From CF-162 sp040882565 (GTDB taxonomy: Bacteria > Chloroflexota > Dehalococcoidia > SM23-28-2 > RBG-16-64-32), in contig JBBEAZ010000015.1 of NCBI GenBank assembly GCA_040882565.1, positions 62,001 through 126,000 on the forward strand: DNA of 64,000 nt, given 5' to 3'. Under the pieces are notes generated by a model. That model made no database searches. It was not told where the DNA came from and saw nothing but the letters and a program-made list of their open reading frames with translations. The position numbers and the translations under genes were made by a program. Shown piece by piece: positions 47,358 to 56,017 of this stretch (within the stretch, counting starts at the first letter, position 1; each line of letters begins with the position of its first letter).

Positions 47358-49622
47358 CTACTCGGTACCCATCTCAGTTCGCGCCGTCGCCTCGACGTCA
47401 GCGGCGCTCGGGCGTCCCTGCGACCGAAATGCGATTCGCTTGAGTTCTCCTGTGTACGGGAATGGCGGTTCGTAATCGTCGACGATCGGCGACAACCCGT
47501 TCCTTCCAATATCGACACCCGTTGAGCCGAGCATTCGCACTATCTTCCCGACATCAGCTGAACCGACCTCGCGACCGTCGACCGCAACCACGAGCCGGCC
47601 CGCGCGGCCATCTCGCTCGAAGCGCGCTTCAATCTGGTGCGTGCCCGCCTTCAGGTCGACGTCGCCCGCCGCGCGGTAGTGCGTGCCCAGTGCGTTGTAG
47701 TCGAATTGCAGTTTTCCGTCCTTGATAAACAGCACATGTCCGACGTTGTGACTACCGCGGGCGTAGAGGACTCCCTCGCAACCGCCGTCGCCGACGACCA
47801 CGTCACAGTTGATGGACCACGATCGTGATCCCATCACCGGCGATGCATCCGCCGGGATGTGCGAGATCGGAGGGTAGTACACATACTCCACCCTGCTGTG
47901 CGGTGTGCCCGGCCGGGGCGGCCCTCCGAACAGCTCTATCAGCCGGTCGTCGAGCGGCAGGACCCCGTAGGCCTCAGCCTCGGACCACCACGTCTCAACC
48001 ATCTCCTCCAGCTTTTCAGGTAGCTCCCTCGCCAGGTCATGGCACTCAGAGAAGTCCTCCCGGAGGTTGTAGAGCGCCCACTCATCTTGCTCAAACGGAA
48101 CCCCTTTGAGGTGGTACGTGACCGCCTTCCAACCGTCCTTCCAGAGGCCACGGTGTCCCACTTGTTCGAAGTACTGGGCGCGGCTCCTTGTGCTCCTGCC
48201 CACATCCGCCCAGCCGGCGACAAGGCTCTCACCGTGCAGCGGTATTTGCTTCTCGCCGCGGAACTCGGCAGGCATTTCGATTCCTGCCACCTCTAGCACC
48301 GTCGGCGTCACGTCGATCGCGTGGCAGAACGCCTCGCGTATGGAACCACCGTCCTTGATGCGCGCAGGCCAATGGATGATGAAAGGATCGCGGACGCCGC
48401 CACCATATGTGTTCTGCTTATACCAGCGCAGTGGCGTGTTTCCCGCCTGCGCCCAACCCCACGGGATGTTGCTGTGGGAGTGAGGCCCACCGATGTCGTC
48501 GAGCCGGTTCGCGACGATGTCATCGATGTCTTCCGAGACGAGATTGAAGAAGCTGAACTCGTCCATCACGCCGGTCGGGCCGCCCTCCTGGCTGGCGCCG
48601 TTGTCCGAGCAGAGCATGAGCAGCGTGTCGTCGAGTACGCCCTGTTCTTCGAGGTAGCTCATCAGGCGCCCGATTTGTTCGTCCGTGTGCGTCAGGAATC
48701 CGGCGAATGTCTCCTGGAGCCGCGCCGCAAAGATACGCTGGGTTTCGGGCAGGTCATTCCAGGGCAGCACACCGGGGTTGCGGTCCGCAAGCGTGGTCTC
48801 CTTTGGCACGATGCCCATCTCCAGCTGCCGTGCGAACCAACGCTCGCGCGCCACGTCCCAGCCTTCATCGAACGCGCCTCGATACTTCTCAATATAGCGT
48901 TTGGGCGCCTGGTGCGGAGCGTGCATCGCTCCGAACGCCAGGTAGAGCAGGAAGGGGCGGTCCGGCCGCACTGACTTCAGGTCGCGGATCCAGCGGATCG
49001 ACTGATCGACAAGGTCTTCGCTGAGGTGATACCCATCCTTCGGACGGCGGGGTGGCTCGATGTGGTGGTTATCCTCGGTCAGCTCCGGGTGGAACTGGTC
49101 CGTCTCGCCTTGGAGAAATCCGTAGAACCGGTCGAAGCCCTTCTGCAGCGGCCAGTTGGTGTGCGGGCCGGCTGCAGAACACTCCTGCATCGGCGCCAGG
49201 TGCCACTTGCCGGCGCAATATGTCGCGTAGCCGTACTCGCGCAGTAGTTCGGGCAGGGTCGCGGCGGCAGGTGGAATCGCGCCCCGCATGTGCGGGAAGC
49301 CGCTGTCCCAGTTCGAAACGCCTCGCATACCCACTGAGTGGTGGTTCCGGCCGGTTAACAAACAGGCGCGAGACGGCGAGCACAGCGCTGTCGTGTGGAA
49401 GTTTGTGTAGCGGAGACCGTTCGCAGCCAGCCGGTCGATGTTCGGCGTCTCAATTGTCGATCCGTAACAGCCGAGGTGCGCGAACCCGGTGTCGTCAAGA
49501 ACGATCATCACGACGTTCGGCGAGTCCTTCGGCGGAGCGGGCGGCGCGGGCCACCATGGCTCTGACTCGGCCACGGTCTTTCCGATCCGCCCCTGAAATC
49601 CGCGTTCGCTGATGTTCGCCAT
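47358..49622 (-). CDS. Arylsulfatase (type I sulfatase)
   Basis: A 754-residue sulfatase. The metal-binding VVMIVLDDTGFAHLGCYG is at about residues 37-54 and the formylglycine motif CSPSRACLLTGR begins at Cys81. KWHL, the metal-binding CSDNGA and GGVRDPFIIHWPARI follow. The last 150 residues form a beta-sandwich, lectin-like domain. No signal peptide is visible, so it is likely cytoplasmic. It needs a formylglycine-generating enzyme, not seen in the window. The start is ATG 49622 after GGAAGG. Confidence 0.95.
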   Translation of the reverse strand: MANISERGFQGRIGKTVAESEPWWPAPPAPPKDSPNVVMIVLDDTGFAHLGCYGSTIETPNIDRLAANGLRYTNFHTTALCSPSRACLLTGRNHHSVGMRGVSNWDSGFPHMRGAIPPAAATLPELLREYGYATYCAGKWHLAPMQECSAAGPHTNWPLQKGFDRFYGFLQGETDQFHPELTEDNHHIEPPRRPKDGYHLSEDLVDQSIRWIRDLKSVRPDRPFLLYLAFGAMHAPHQAPKRYIEKYRGAFDEGWDVARERWFARQLEMGIVPKETTLADRNPGVLPWNDLPETQRIFAARLQETFAGFLTHTDEQIGRLMSYLEEQGVLDDTLLMLCSDNGASQEGGPTGVMDEFSFFNLVSEDIDDIVANRLDDIGGPHSHSNIPWGWAQAGNTPLRWYKQNTYGGGVRDPFIIHWPARIKDGGSIREAFCHAIDVTPTVLEVAGIEMPAEFRGEKQIPLHGESLVAGWADVGRSTRSRAQYFEQVGHRGLWKDGWKAVTYHLKGVPFEQDEWALYNLREDFSECHDLARELPEKLEEMVETWWSEAEAYGVLPLDDRLIELFGGPPRPGTPHSRVEYVYYPPISHIPADASPVMGSRSWSINCDVVVGDGGCEGVLYARGSHNVGHVLFIKDGKLQFDYNALGTHYRAAGDVDLKAGTHQIEARFERDGRAGRLVVAVDGREVGSADVGKIVRMLGSTGVDIGRNGLSPIVDDYEPPFPYTGELKRIAFRSQGRPSAADVEATARTEMGTE

Positions 49623-49820
49623 TTCGACCTTCCTTCGCCACTATCGCGGCATCCGCGAATGATCTTCTGCCAGCGTCGGTGGACGGCGACCGCTGATGGC
49701 CTTCGCGGATCTGTCGGTCGCTATTGTTAGCCGCGGACGGGAAATCAGCAAGCAACGAGCAGCGCAGAATCCAGACGAGAGGCCCTTCGTGTATCGCCAG
49801 TAGTTTCAGTTCGTTAAGCG

Positions 49821-49826
49821 TATAAT
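49821..49826 (+). promoter_or_regulatory. TATAAT box 7 bp before an ATG
   Basis: A perfect TATAAT exactly 7 bp upstream of ATG 49834, predicting a transcript that begins at or next to the start codon (leaderless). It fronts the decayed dockerin gene. Confidence 0.55.
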
Positions 49827-49833
49827 CCCCACC

Positions 49834-50229
49834 ATGCCCAGGCTTGTGGTCCTCGCTGGGTTCGCGGCGATGCTTCTGGTCGTGCGGTCGAACGGTCGTG
49901 GCAGGCCCTGGCTCGGACGCGGACGTACTCGGCGACGCGGACTGCTCAGGGTCCGTCAATTCTGTTCACTGCATCATGGAAACAGGCCGCGCCCCGGACG
50001 CCCGCCGCACAATCAACTGCCCGGGCAGCGACCTGCTGGGGCGGCCGTGGCCCGTCCTCCAGACAGTGTGGGACGGAGGGCGCTCCAAAACCAACCGGTT
50101 ACGAGCGAGGTCGGCCAGCGCGTCGCTGAGAGCGAGTTCACCAATCCAAGTCAATCCGACGACGTCACTGGACCTGGAGCCTCACAGAGGCCGAGTAGAC
50201 CTGAATAAGGGACGCCAGGGCGAGCCGCC
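49834..50229 (+). pseudogene. Decayed secreted dockerin-type gene
   Basis: An intact-looking start: ATG 49834 encodes a signal peptide (MPRLVVLAGFAAMLLVV) after a perfect TATAAT. The frame then degrades. One base out of register, the sequence reads LGDADCSGSVNS, a dockerin-type calcium loop like those at 9.1 and 12.5 kb, followed by unstructured sequence. A frameshift after the signal peptide and loss of the rest are the simplest reading; a short unknown secreted protein is the alternative. Confidence 0.4.
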
Positions 50230-50233
50230 CAAT

Positions 50234-50458
50234 TTGGGCTGTGGCGCGTTCAATTTACCTCGGCCGAAGGCCTGGCACGAGAGCCTATGGGCGACGATCC
50301 TCACCGGCTACGCTTTCGCGCCCGTTGGACTGTATCTGATGTGGCGCTACCAGCCGTGGCCGGTGTGGCTGAAGGGCGGGCTGACGGTGTTTGGGCTGAC
50401 GATGTGGGTGGTAGGCACGTTCGTGTCTTCCAACTACATCATGCCCCGGCTATTCTGA
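50234..50458 (+). CDS. Small two-helix membrane protein
   Basis: A possible 74-residue protein from TTG 50234. Two hydrophobic segments, WATILTGYAFAPVGLYLMW and GGLTVFGLTMWVVGTFV, flank a short Trp/Pro-rich loop; the pattern P-V-G-L-Y-L-M-W-R-Y is common in small bacterial membrane proteins. The start is uncertain and no Shine-Dalgarno is seen. It ends four bases before purL. Confidence 0.45.
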   Translation: MGCGAFNLPRPKAWHESLWATILTGYAFAPVGLYLMWRYQPWPVWLKGGLTVFGLTMWVVGTFVSSNYIMPRLF

Positions 50459-50462
50459 AGAT

Positions 50463-52679
50463 ATGCCCATCGATCAAGCCGCGCTCGACACGATCGCGCT
50501 GAGCCGCGATGAGTACGAACTCATCGTCGAGAAGCTGGGGCGCGAGCCGAACGAGGTCGAACTGGGGCTGTTCGGGGCGCTCTGGAGCGAACATTGCGGC
50601 TACAAGAACTCGAAGCCGCTGCTGCGCAAGCTGCCGGCCGAGGGCCCGTACGTGTTGACGAAGCGCGGGGCGGAGAACGCCGGCGCGATCGACATCGGCG
50701 ATGGGTTGTGCGTGGTGATGAAGATCGAGTCGCACAACCACCCCTCGGCCGTCGAGCCATACCAGGGCGCGGCGACGGGCGTCGGCGGAATCGTGCGCGA
50801 CATCTTCGCGATGGGCGCACGGCCGATCGCGCTGCTGGATTCGCTGCGGTTCGGGCCCTTGTCCGACGCGCAGAGCCGGTACTTTTTCCAGGGTGTGGTC
50901 GCGGGGATCGGCGGCTACGGAAACTGCCTTGGGATCCCGACGGTGGGTGGCGAGGTGTATTTCGAGGATTCGTACGCTACGAACCCGCTGGTGAACGCGA
51001 TGTGCGTGGGCGTGGCGCCCGTCGACAAGCTGATAACGGCGAAGGCCGAGGGGCCCGGCAACTTGCTGATGATCGCGGGCTCCGGCACGGGCCGCGACGG
51101 CATCCACGGGGCGTCTGGTCTCGCTTCAAGGACCGACCCGAGTGCGCGTTTCGAGGAGATGCGGCCGGCGGTACAGGTCGGCAACCCGTTCCTCGAGAAG
51201 ATGCTCCTGGAGGCGTGCCTCGACCTGGCGCACAACCACGCCGATTGGGTGACGGGCATCCAGGACCTCGGCGCGGCGGGGCTGACATCGTCGGCGATTG
51301 AGTCGGCGAACCGCGGCGGCACGGGCATCGTCATCGATGTCGCGAAGGTGCCGCGCCGCGAAGAGGGAATGACGCCGTACGAGGTGATGCTGTCGGAATC
51401 GCAGGAGCGGATGTTGATCATCGTGCGCAAGGGACACGAGGGCGACGTGGCGGCGCTGTTCGAGCGCTGGGAAGTGCCGACGGCGATCATCGGCCACGTC
51501 ACAGACGACCGGATGGTGCACCTGAGGGACGCGGAGCGCGAGGTGGGGACACTGCCGATCGAGCTGCTGGTCGAGGCGCCGGAGTACACGCGCGAAGGCG
51601 TGCCGTCGCCGGAGCTTTACGAGATGGAGTCGCTGGACCTAACTGTACTGGCCGACGTCGCCGACGCGGGTGCCGTTTTGCTGCGCCTGCTGGCGATACC
51701 CAACATCACGAGCAAACGCTGGATCCACCGTCAGTTCGACCAGAGCGTCCTCGGCAACACAGTGATCGCAGCGGGCGCGGACGCCGCGGTGTTGCGGATC
51801 AAAGGAACGCCGAAGGGCATCGCCGTCGCGACCGATGGCAACGGGCGCTACTGCCACATCGACCCGTACCGCGGCGCTTCGATTGCCGTCGCGGAGGCAG
51901 CGCGGAATGTCGTCTGTGTTGGCGCACAGCCGGTGGCGGTGACGGACTGCTTGAACTTTGGCAACCCGGAGCGGTCTCACGTCTACCACCAGATGGAGGC
52001 TGTGGTCCACGGCATTGCCGAGGCCTGCAACGCGCTCGGCACGCCTGTGATCTCCGGCAACGTCTCGCTGTACAACGAGACCGGCGAACAGCCGGTGTAC
52101 CCGACGCCGGTGATCGGGATGCTCGGGATCATCGACGACGTCACGCTGCACTGCACGATGGCGCCCTCAGTAGGTGACCACCTGTTCCTGCTCGGCTCGC
52201 TGGTTGAGCAGCCGCTGGCTTCGCTGGGTGGGAGCGAGTACCTGCGACGGGAGCACGGGCTCGTGGGCGGGCACATCAATATCGACCTGCAGCTAGAGGA
52301 ACGAGTGCAGCGGACGGTCCTGGCAGCGATCCGCCAGGGCATCGCGACGGCCGCGCACGACTGTTCCGACGGCGGGCTGGCGGTGGCGCTGGCGGAGATG
52401 TGCTTCGCCGGGAACGCCGGCCTTGACGCCGCCGCAGCTGTGATGGGGCACCGCATCGACGCGACGCTGTTCGGCGAGGCGCAGTCCCGGATCGTGGTTG
52501 CAGTGCGGTTGGAGAAGCGGGAGGAGTTGCTGCGCACGGCAGAGATGGGCAGCGTGCCCCTCCAGTACATCGGCGAGGTGACGGAGGGCGACCGGTTCCG
52601 CCTCGGGCCGATCGACGTGGCGATTGCGGACCTGCGCGACACGTACGAAAACGGGCTCGAGCGGGCGCTGGTCAGCTAG
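50463..52679 (+). CDS. purL: Phosphoribosylformylglycinamidine synthase subunit PurL
   Basis: A 738-residue small-form PurL, the ATP-dependent FGAM synthetase of purine synthesis; it works with PurQ and PurS, which are not in this window. Hallmarks: FGALWSEHCGYKNSK, VVMKIESHNHPSAVEPYQGA, ATGVGGIVRDIFAMGARPIA, SGTGRDGIHGAS and the C-terminal HDCSDGGLAVALAEM. The ATG at 50463 has no strong ribosome site. It is followed by a convergent TadG-like gene. Confidence 0.97.
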   Translation: MPIDQAALDTIALSRDEYELIVEKLGREPNEVELGLFGALWSEHCGYKNSKPLLRKLPAEGPYVLTKRGAENAGAIDIGDGLCVVMKIESHNHPSAVEPYQGAATGVGGIVRDIFAMGARPIALLDSLRFGPLSDAQSRYFFQGVVAGIGGYGNCLGIPTVGGEVYFEDSYATNPLVNAMCVGVAPVDKLITAKAEGPGNLLMIAGSGTGRDGIHGASGLASRTDPSARFEEMRPAVQVGNPFLEKMLLEACLDLAHNHADWVTGIQDLGAAGLTSSAIESANRGGTGIVIDVAKVPRREEGMTPYEVMLSESQERMLIIVRKGHEGDVAALFERWEVPTAIIGHVTDDRMVHLRDAEREVGTLPIELLVEAPEYTREGVPSPELYEMESLDLTVLADVADAGAVLLRLLAIPNITSKRWIHRQFDQSVLGNTVIAAGADAAVLRIKGTPKGIAVATDGNGRYCHIDPYRGASIAVAEAARNVVCVGAQPVAVTDCLNFGNPERSHVYHQMEAVVHGIAEACNALGTPVISGNVSLYNETGEQPVYPTPVIGMLGIIDDVTLHCTMAPSVGDHLFLLGSLVEQPLASLGGSEYLRREHGLVGGHINIDLQLEERVQRTVLAAIRQGIATAAHDCSDGGLAVALAEMCFAGNAGLDAAAAVMGHRIDATLFGEAQSRIVVAVRLEKREELLRTAEMGSVPLQYIGEVTEGDRFRLGPIDVAIADLRDTYENGLERALVS

Positions 52680-52738
52680 GCCAAGGGTCCCAAGGGCGCT
52701 CGCGTGGCTGGCGAGCTTCAGGCCGCGGAGCCGGGTGC

Positions 52739-54019
52739 CTATTCGATGAGCTTGGGGCTGAGCTGCAACGGGACGTCGATGTAAGGGAAGAACTCGACGG
52801 ACATGTCGCCCGATCCGGTTATATCGAAGGTGTCAGCAATTATTTGAATGGAACCAAGAGCGCCGGAGCCGGACATGTTGACCATTGCGCTCGGTGCGTA
52901 GATCGCCCCTGAAGGGCCGCCGTTGCTGCCCGTCAGCTTAACGCTGTTCGTGCAGGCTTCGTCCTGCCACAGGGCAATGCCCTTATACGTTCCTGAGCTC
53001 GGCGGTGAGTAGGCCCAGACTCCCGATCCCGATAGGTCTATGGCGCCACAAGCACCCGCACCAGTCGGCTTCTCGGGGTCGAAGGTGGAGTAGATCATAA
53101 CGCCAGTACCGGTGATTGTTGGACCACCCTGGACCTGGAACCCGCCGCCGGCCATCACATACACCCCTGGGTTCAGGGTTACGTTGGCGCTGCTCTTGAC
53201 CGTCAGTCCGCCCCAGTAGATACCCGGGTTTAGCGTCACCGTTCCGCTTGACACTGTCTTGATTTGAGGATTCGAGGCGGTGCCACCGGAGTCCGGGGAG
53301 GTGGACATAGTGGACAGGTTGGGCGGTGGCACGTCCCTGAGCGGATCAGGGGTTCGCTTGAGAACAGGGCTCGGAATCGGAGTGAGCTGAGACCCCGACT
53401 GATAGTAGCCTGCCGGGTAGTAGTAATTGATGGCGCCGGCAGTGACGATGCCCCCCCCGTTCACGGCAATCGAGGGGTTGCAGGTCGAGTTAATCATGAC
53501 CCCGCCGTTATTGTTGATGGTGATGCTCGAGGCGCCATTCTTATCGAAGGCACTGCACGCGGAAGTATTGAGCGCGAGGAGAGCGGCCTGATAACCATCA
53601 GCATTGTCCATCGTCGCAACAGCGCGCGCGCTGACCCTGAAAAGGTCAATCCCAAATACCTTCGAAAAGAAGGAGCCCTGGTTCATCGTTGCGGTGACCT
53701 CGATCTTGGTTGGATCGCCCTCATAGGGAGTGTTGATCGCCAGTGTTACCCCTGATTCGGCGAGCCCGTTCTTTTCGGCCCAATCGTTGGCGCGTTCGGT
53801 CGCATCGTCCACGTACGGAAGTCCTGACGCCCCTGCGAGCGCCGCTGAATCGACGCCGGCCTGGAGGGCTGTCCTATCGCGCAACACGAAACCGACGTCG
53901 GTAACGAGGCCCACAAAGCCGCAAACTGCCGCGAGAAACATCGTGAAGAGAATGAGCGACTGTCCCATCTCTTGCGAAGCGCCCCGGCCGTTGGTGGGCC
54001 TGCGCCTTATGCGAATCAT
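52739..54019 (-). CDS. TadG-like pilus assembly protein with beta-helix region
   Basis: About 426 residues. The N-terminus is the TadE/TadG-type helix (GQSLILFTMFLAAVCGFVGL followed by RTALQAGVDSAALAGA), as found in Flp/Tad pilus accessory proteins. The rest is a Gly/Ser/Asn-rich extracellular region with repeated beta strands (SITINNNGGVMINS, VTLNPGIYWGGLTVKS, VTLNPGVYVMAGGGF), probably a beta-helix. No other tad genes lie nearby. The ATG at 54019 is used; a GTG six codons upstream is possible. No Shine-Dalgarno is apparent. Confidence 0.75.
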   Translation of the reverse strand: MIRIRRRPTNGRGASQEMGQSLILFTMFLAAVCGFVGLVTDVGFVLRDRTALQAGVDSAALAGASGLPYVDDATERANDWAEKNGLAESGVTLAINTPYEGDPTKIEVTATMNQGSFFSKVFGIDLFRVSARAVATMDNADGYQAALLALNTSACSAFDKNGASSITINNNGGVMINSTCNPSIAVNGGGIVTAGAINYYYPAGYYQSGSQLTPIPSPVLKRTPDPLRDVPPPNLSTMSTSPDSGGTASNPQIKTVSSGTVTLNPGIYWGGLTVKSSANVTLNPGVYVMAGGGFQVQGGPTITGTGVMIYSTFDPEKPTGAGACGAIDLSGSGVWAYSPPSSGTYKGIALWQDEACTNSVKLTGSNGGPSGAIYAPSAMVNMSGSGALGSIQIIADTFDITGSGDMSVEFFPYIDVPLQLSPKLIE

Positions 54020-54160
54020 TGTGGCGTTATTGTTCACCAACCAGTCACCGCAATACGATGGGGCGGCGGTGAACACTGGGTGGAAATATGAAATCACCAG
54101 GCTCCAGCGGTGTTGCCTTGGCCTGACCCTTCGAACACACGCGCCTGGCCGAATCTGGCC

Positions 54161-54189
54161 TTGTACTTTTCCGCGTGTCTGCCTATACT
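54161..54189 (+). promoter_or_regulatory. Promoter of the SnoaL-like gene
   Basis: TTGTAC (54161-54166), 17-bp spacer, TATACT (54184-54189). The predicted start is about 54196, with AAGGAG in the leader. Confidence 0.55.
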
Positions 54190-54236
54190 CGGCACGCCCA
54201 AACCGGGCAGTGCCCGATAGCCAGAAGGAGAGCCTG

Positions 54237-54653
54237 ATGTCCAACGCTGATATCGCCCGTGAGTACATGGAGACCTGGAACCGCCGCGACTTCGACCACT
54301 ATCGCTCGATGATGCACGATGGGTACTCGTACACCGGGGGCGACGGCGAGAAGCAGGCGGGCATTGAAGCCGGCCTTGGAGTCGCGCAGATGTTCGCCGG
54401 CGCGCTGCCGGACGGCGTCATCGACATTCAGAAGATCCACGAGGCGGGCGACACGGTCATCGTCGAATTCATCGGCAGAGGCACCCACAACGGCGACCTC
54501 ATGGGTGTGGCGCCCACAGGCCGCAGCATCACCATCCCCGTCTGCGACGTCATCGAGATCCGCGACGGCAAGATCTACGCCGAGCGCGAGTACCTGGATG
54601 TGATGACGATGATGGTGCAGCTCGGCGTCGTCCCTGCGCCCGCTACCGCTTAG
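54237..54653 (+). CDS. SnoaL/NTF2-like protein
   Basis: A 138-residue NTF2-fold protein of the SnoaL-like polyketide cyclase or ester-hydrolase group (REYMETWNRRDFDHYRSMMH, GRGTHNGDLMGVAPTGRSI, VIEIRDGKIYAEREYLD). Members are small cyclases, isomerases or binding proteins. AAGGAG precedes ATG 54237 and a promoter is seen. The stop is immediately followed by the stop of the convergent cyclase gene. Confidence 0.88.
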   Translation: MSNADIAREYMETWNRRDFDHYRSMMHDGYSYTGGDGEKQAGIEAGLGVAQMFAGALPDGVIDIQKIHEAGDTVIVEFIGRGTHNGDLMGVAPTGRSITIPVCDVIEIRDGKIYAEREYLDVMTMMVQLGVVPAPATA

Positions 54654-55976
54654 CTACTCGCGCCAGCTAACCTCGTATAGCTTCACCGGGTCCTCGAAGC
54701 CCTTGAGGGCGTGATCGCCGCGGTCGTTGAAGAGGAAGCCCTTACCGGCTGCCAGTTCGCGCACGACGTTCGAGACTAGGATCTCCCCACCCTCCGCCTT
54801 CGCAGCGATTCGCGACGCCAGAATCACCGTCGCGCCAAACAGGTCGCCGTCTTCCTCGATCGGTTCGCCCGCGTTCAGCCCGACACGGACCGACAACGGC
54901 TCCCCGTCGCGGTCGGCGAACGCTTTCTGCAAGGCGATGGCGCACTCCACAGCCTTCGTCACGGAGCCGAACGACGCCATGAAGCCGTCGCCCATCGTCT
55001 TCACCTCGGTGCCTCCGTTCGCCTTCAGCACTTCGCGGGTGATGCGCTCGTGTTCGCGGAGGACGTCGCGGCCCTTGTCGTCGCCGAGGCGCTGCATCAT
55101 TTCTGTGTGGCCGACGAGGTCGGTGAAGAGGACAGTGCGGAAGGCAGATGACGGCGTGGCACTTTCTGGCTGGAGTTCCGATTCGCCAAGGAAATCGTTG
55201 ATCACCCCAACTAACTGCTCGTGATAGAGAAAAAAGAAACCGCTGTCTCCTTCTATAACCACGAGACTTGATCCTGGAATGGCTCCGGCGCTGTCTCTCG
55301 CAACGTCAAGCGGGGTGCGCTCCAGATTGCGCGGATACAAGAGCAGCGTCGGGCACGCTATCGCGGGAAGTAGCTCAGTGACGTCACTCTTTACCCGCTG
55401 GAGCGCCTCCAACCACTCGGCGGACAGGGCCTCCCGCCAGATGCGGGTGATGCCCTTCTTCACCTCGACCGGCTCGCGAGGGACCAGCGAGTCCGCGGTC
55501 ACACGTGTCATCCCGCGCCAGTTCTCCCGCAGGAGCAGCATAAAAGCTTGCGCTGCAGGATCCTCCGAGGGCTCAATGATGGGCGTCATCTCCATAAGGA
55601 CGAGGCGCTTGACGCGGCCGGGCTCAGCGACGCAGTACCTGATTGCTGCGTGAGCCGGCAGGGTGGGACCGGCGATGATGTCCAGCTCCTCCAGGCCGAG
55701 ATGACCCACAAGCGCCGAGATGTCGCCGCATTGCGCCGTGCTCGATAGGTCGTTCACTCCGCGTTGGGAAGCGCCCGTACCGCGCATGTCGAACCGGATG
55801 ATTGAGCGCCCCTCCTGGATGCCGCTGAAGAAGGACCGAACCGGCGCGATGTCATAGTCAAGCTCGATGCTCGTTGGATGAGGGAGCGCGAATAGTAACG
55901 GACGACCGGTTCCCGCTACCGTATACGCGATACGAACACCGTCCTCCGAAGTGCAATAGCGGACTTCGCGTTCCAT
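54654..55976 (-). CDS. Alpha/beta-hydrolase-like plus nucleotidyl cyclase fusion 1
   Basis: A 440-residue fusion. N-terminal alpha/beta-hydrolase fold (about 1-270), beginning with VRYCTSEDGVRIAYTVAGTG. The nucleophile elbow expected as G-x-S-x-G reads AGPTLPA, i.e. Thr replaces Ser. The C-terminal class III cyclase has both metal Asps (LFTDLVGHTEM and VKTMGDGFMASF) and the purine Lys. The transition-state Asn of V-N-x-A-x-R is Ile (TVILASRIA) while the Arg is kept. Mycobacterial Rv1900c has the same two-domain layout. It is predicted to make cAMP, or to have weak activity, in response to a ligand. A leaderless TACAAT box sits 7 bp before the ATG. Confidence 0.9.
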   Translation of the reverse strand: MEREVRYCTSEDGVRIAYTVAGTGRPLLFALPHPTSIELDYDIAPVRSFFSGIQEGRSIIRFDMRGTGASQRGVNDLSSTAQCGDISALVGHLGLEELDIIAGPTLPAHAAIRYCVAEPGRVKRLVLMEMTPIIEPSEDPAAQAFMLLLRENWRGMTRVTADSLVPREPVEVKKGITRIWREALSAEWLEALQRVKSDVTELLPAIACPTLLLYPRNLERTPLDVARDSAGAIPGSSLVVIEGDSGFFFLYHEQLVGVINDFLGESELQPESATPSSAFRTVLFTDLVGHTEMMQRLGDDKGRDVLREHERITREVLKANGGTEVKTMGDGFMASFGSVTKAVECAIALQKAFADRDGEPLSVRVGLNAGEPIEEDGDLFGATVILASRIAAKAEGGEILVSNVVRELAAGKGFLFNDRGDHALKGFEDPVKLYEVSWRE

Positions 55977-55983
55977 GGCGCGA

Positions 55984-55989
55984 ATTGTA
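55984..55989 (-). promoter_or_regulatory. TACAAT box 7 bp before the cyclase 1 ATG
   Basis: Minus-strand TACAAT separated by seven bases from ATG 55976, so the transcript would begin at the start codon. No Shine-Dalgarno is present. Confidence 0.5.
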
Positions 55990-56017
55990 CCGCGCGATGG
56001 CGGTTAGGATGGGTCGT

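Noticed and set aside
49495..49959. A 154-codon minus-strand frame upstream of the arylsulfatase
   Set aside because: It overlaps the sulfatase start in another frame, is low in hydrophobic content and shows no family.
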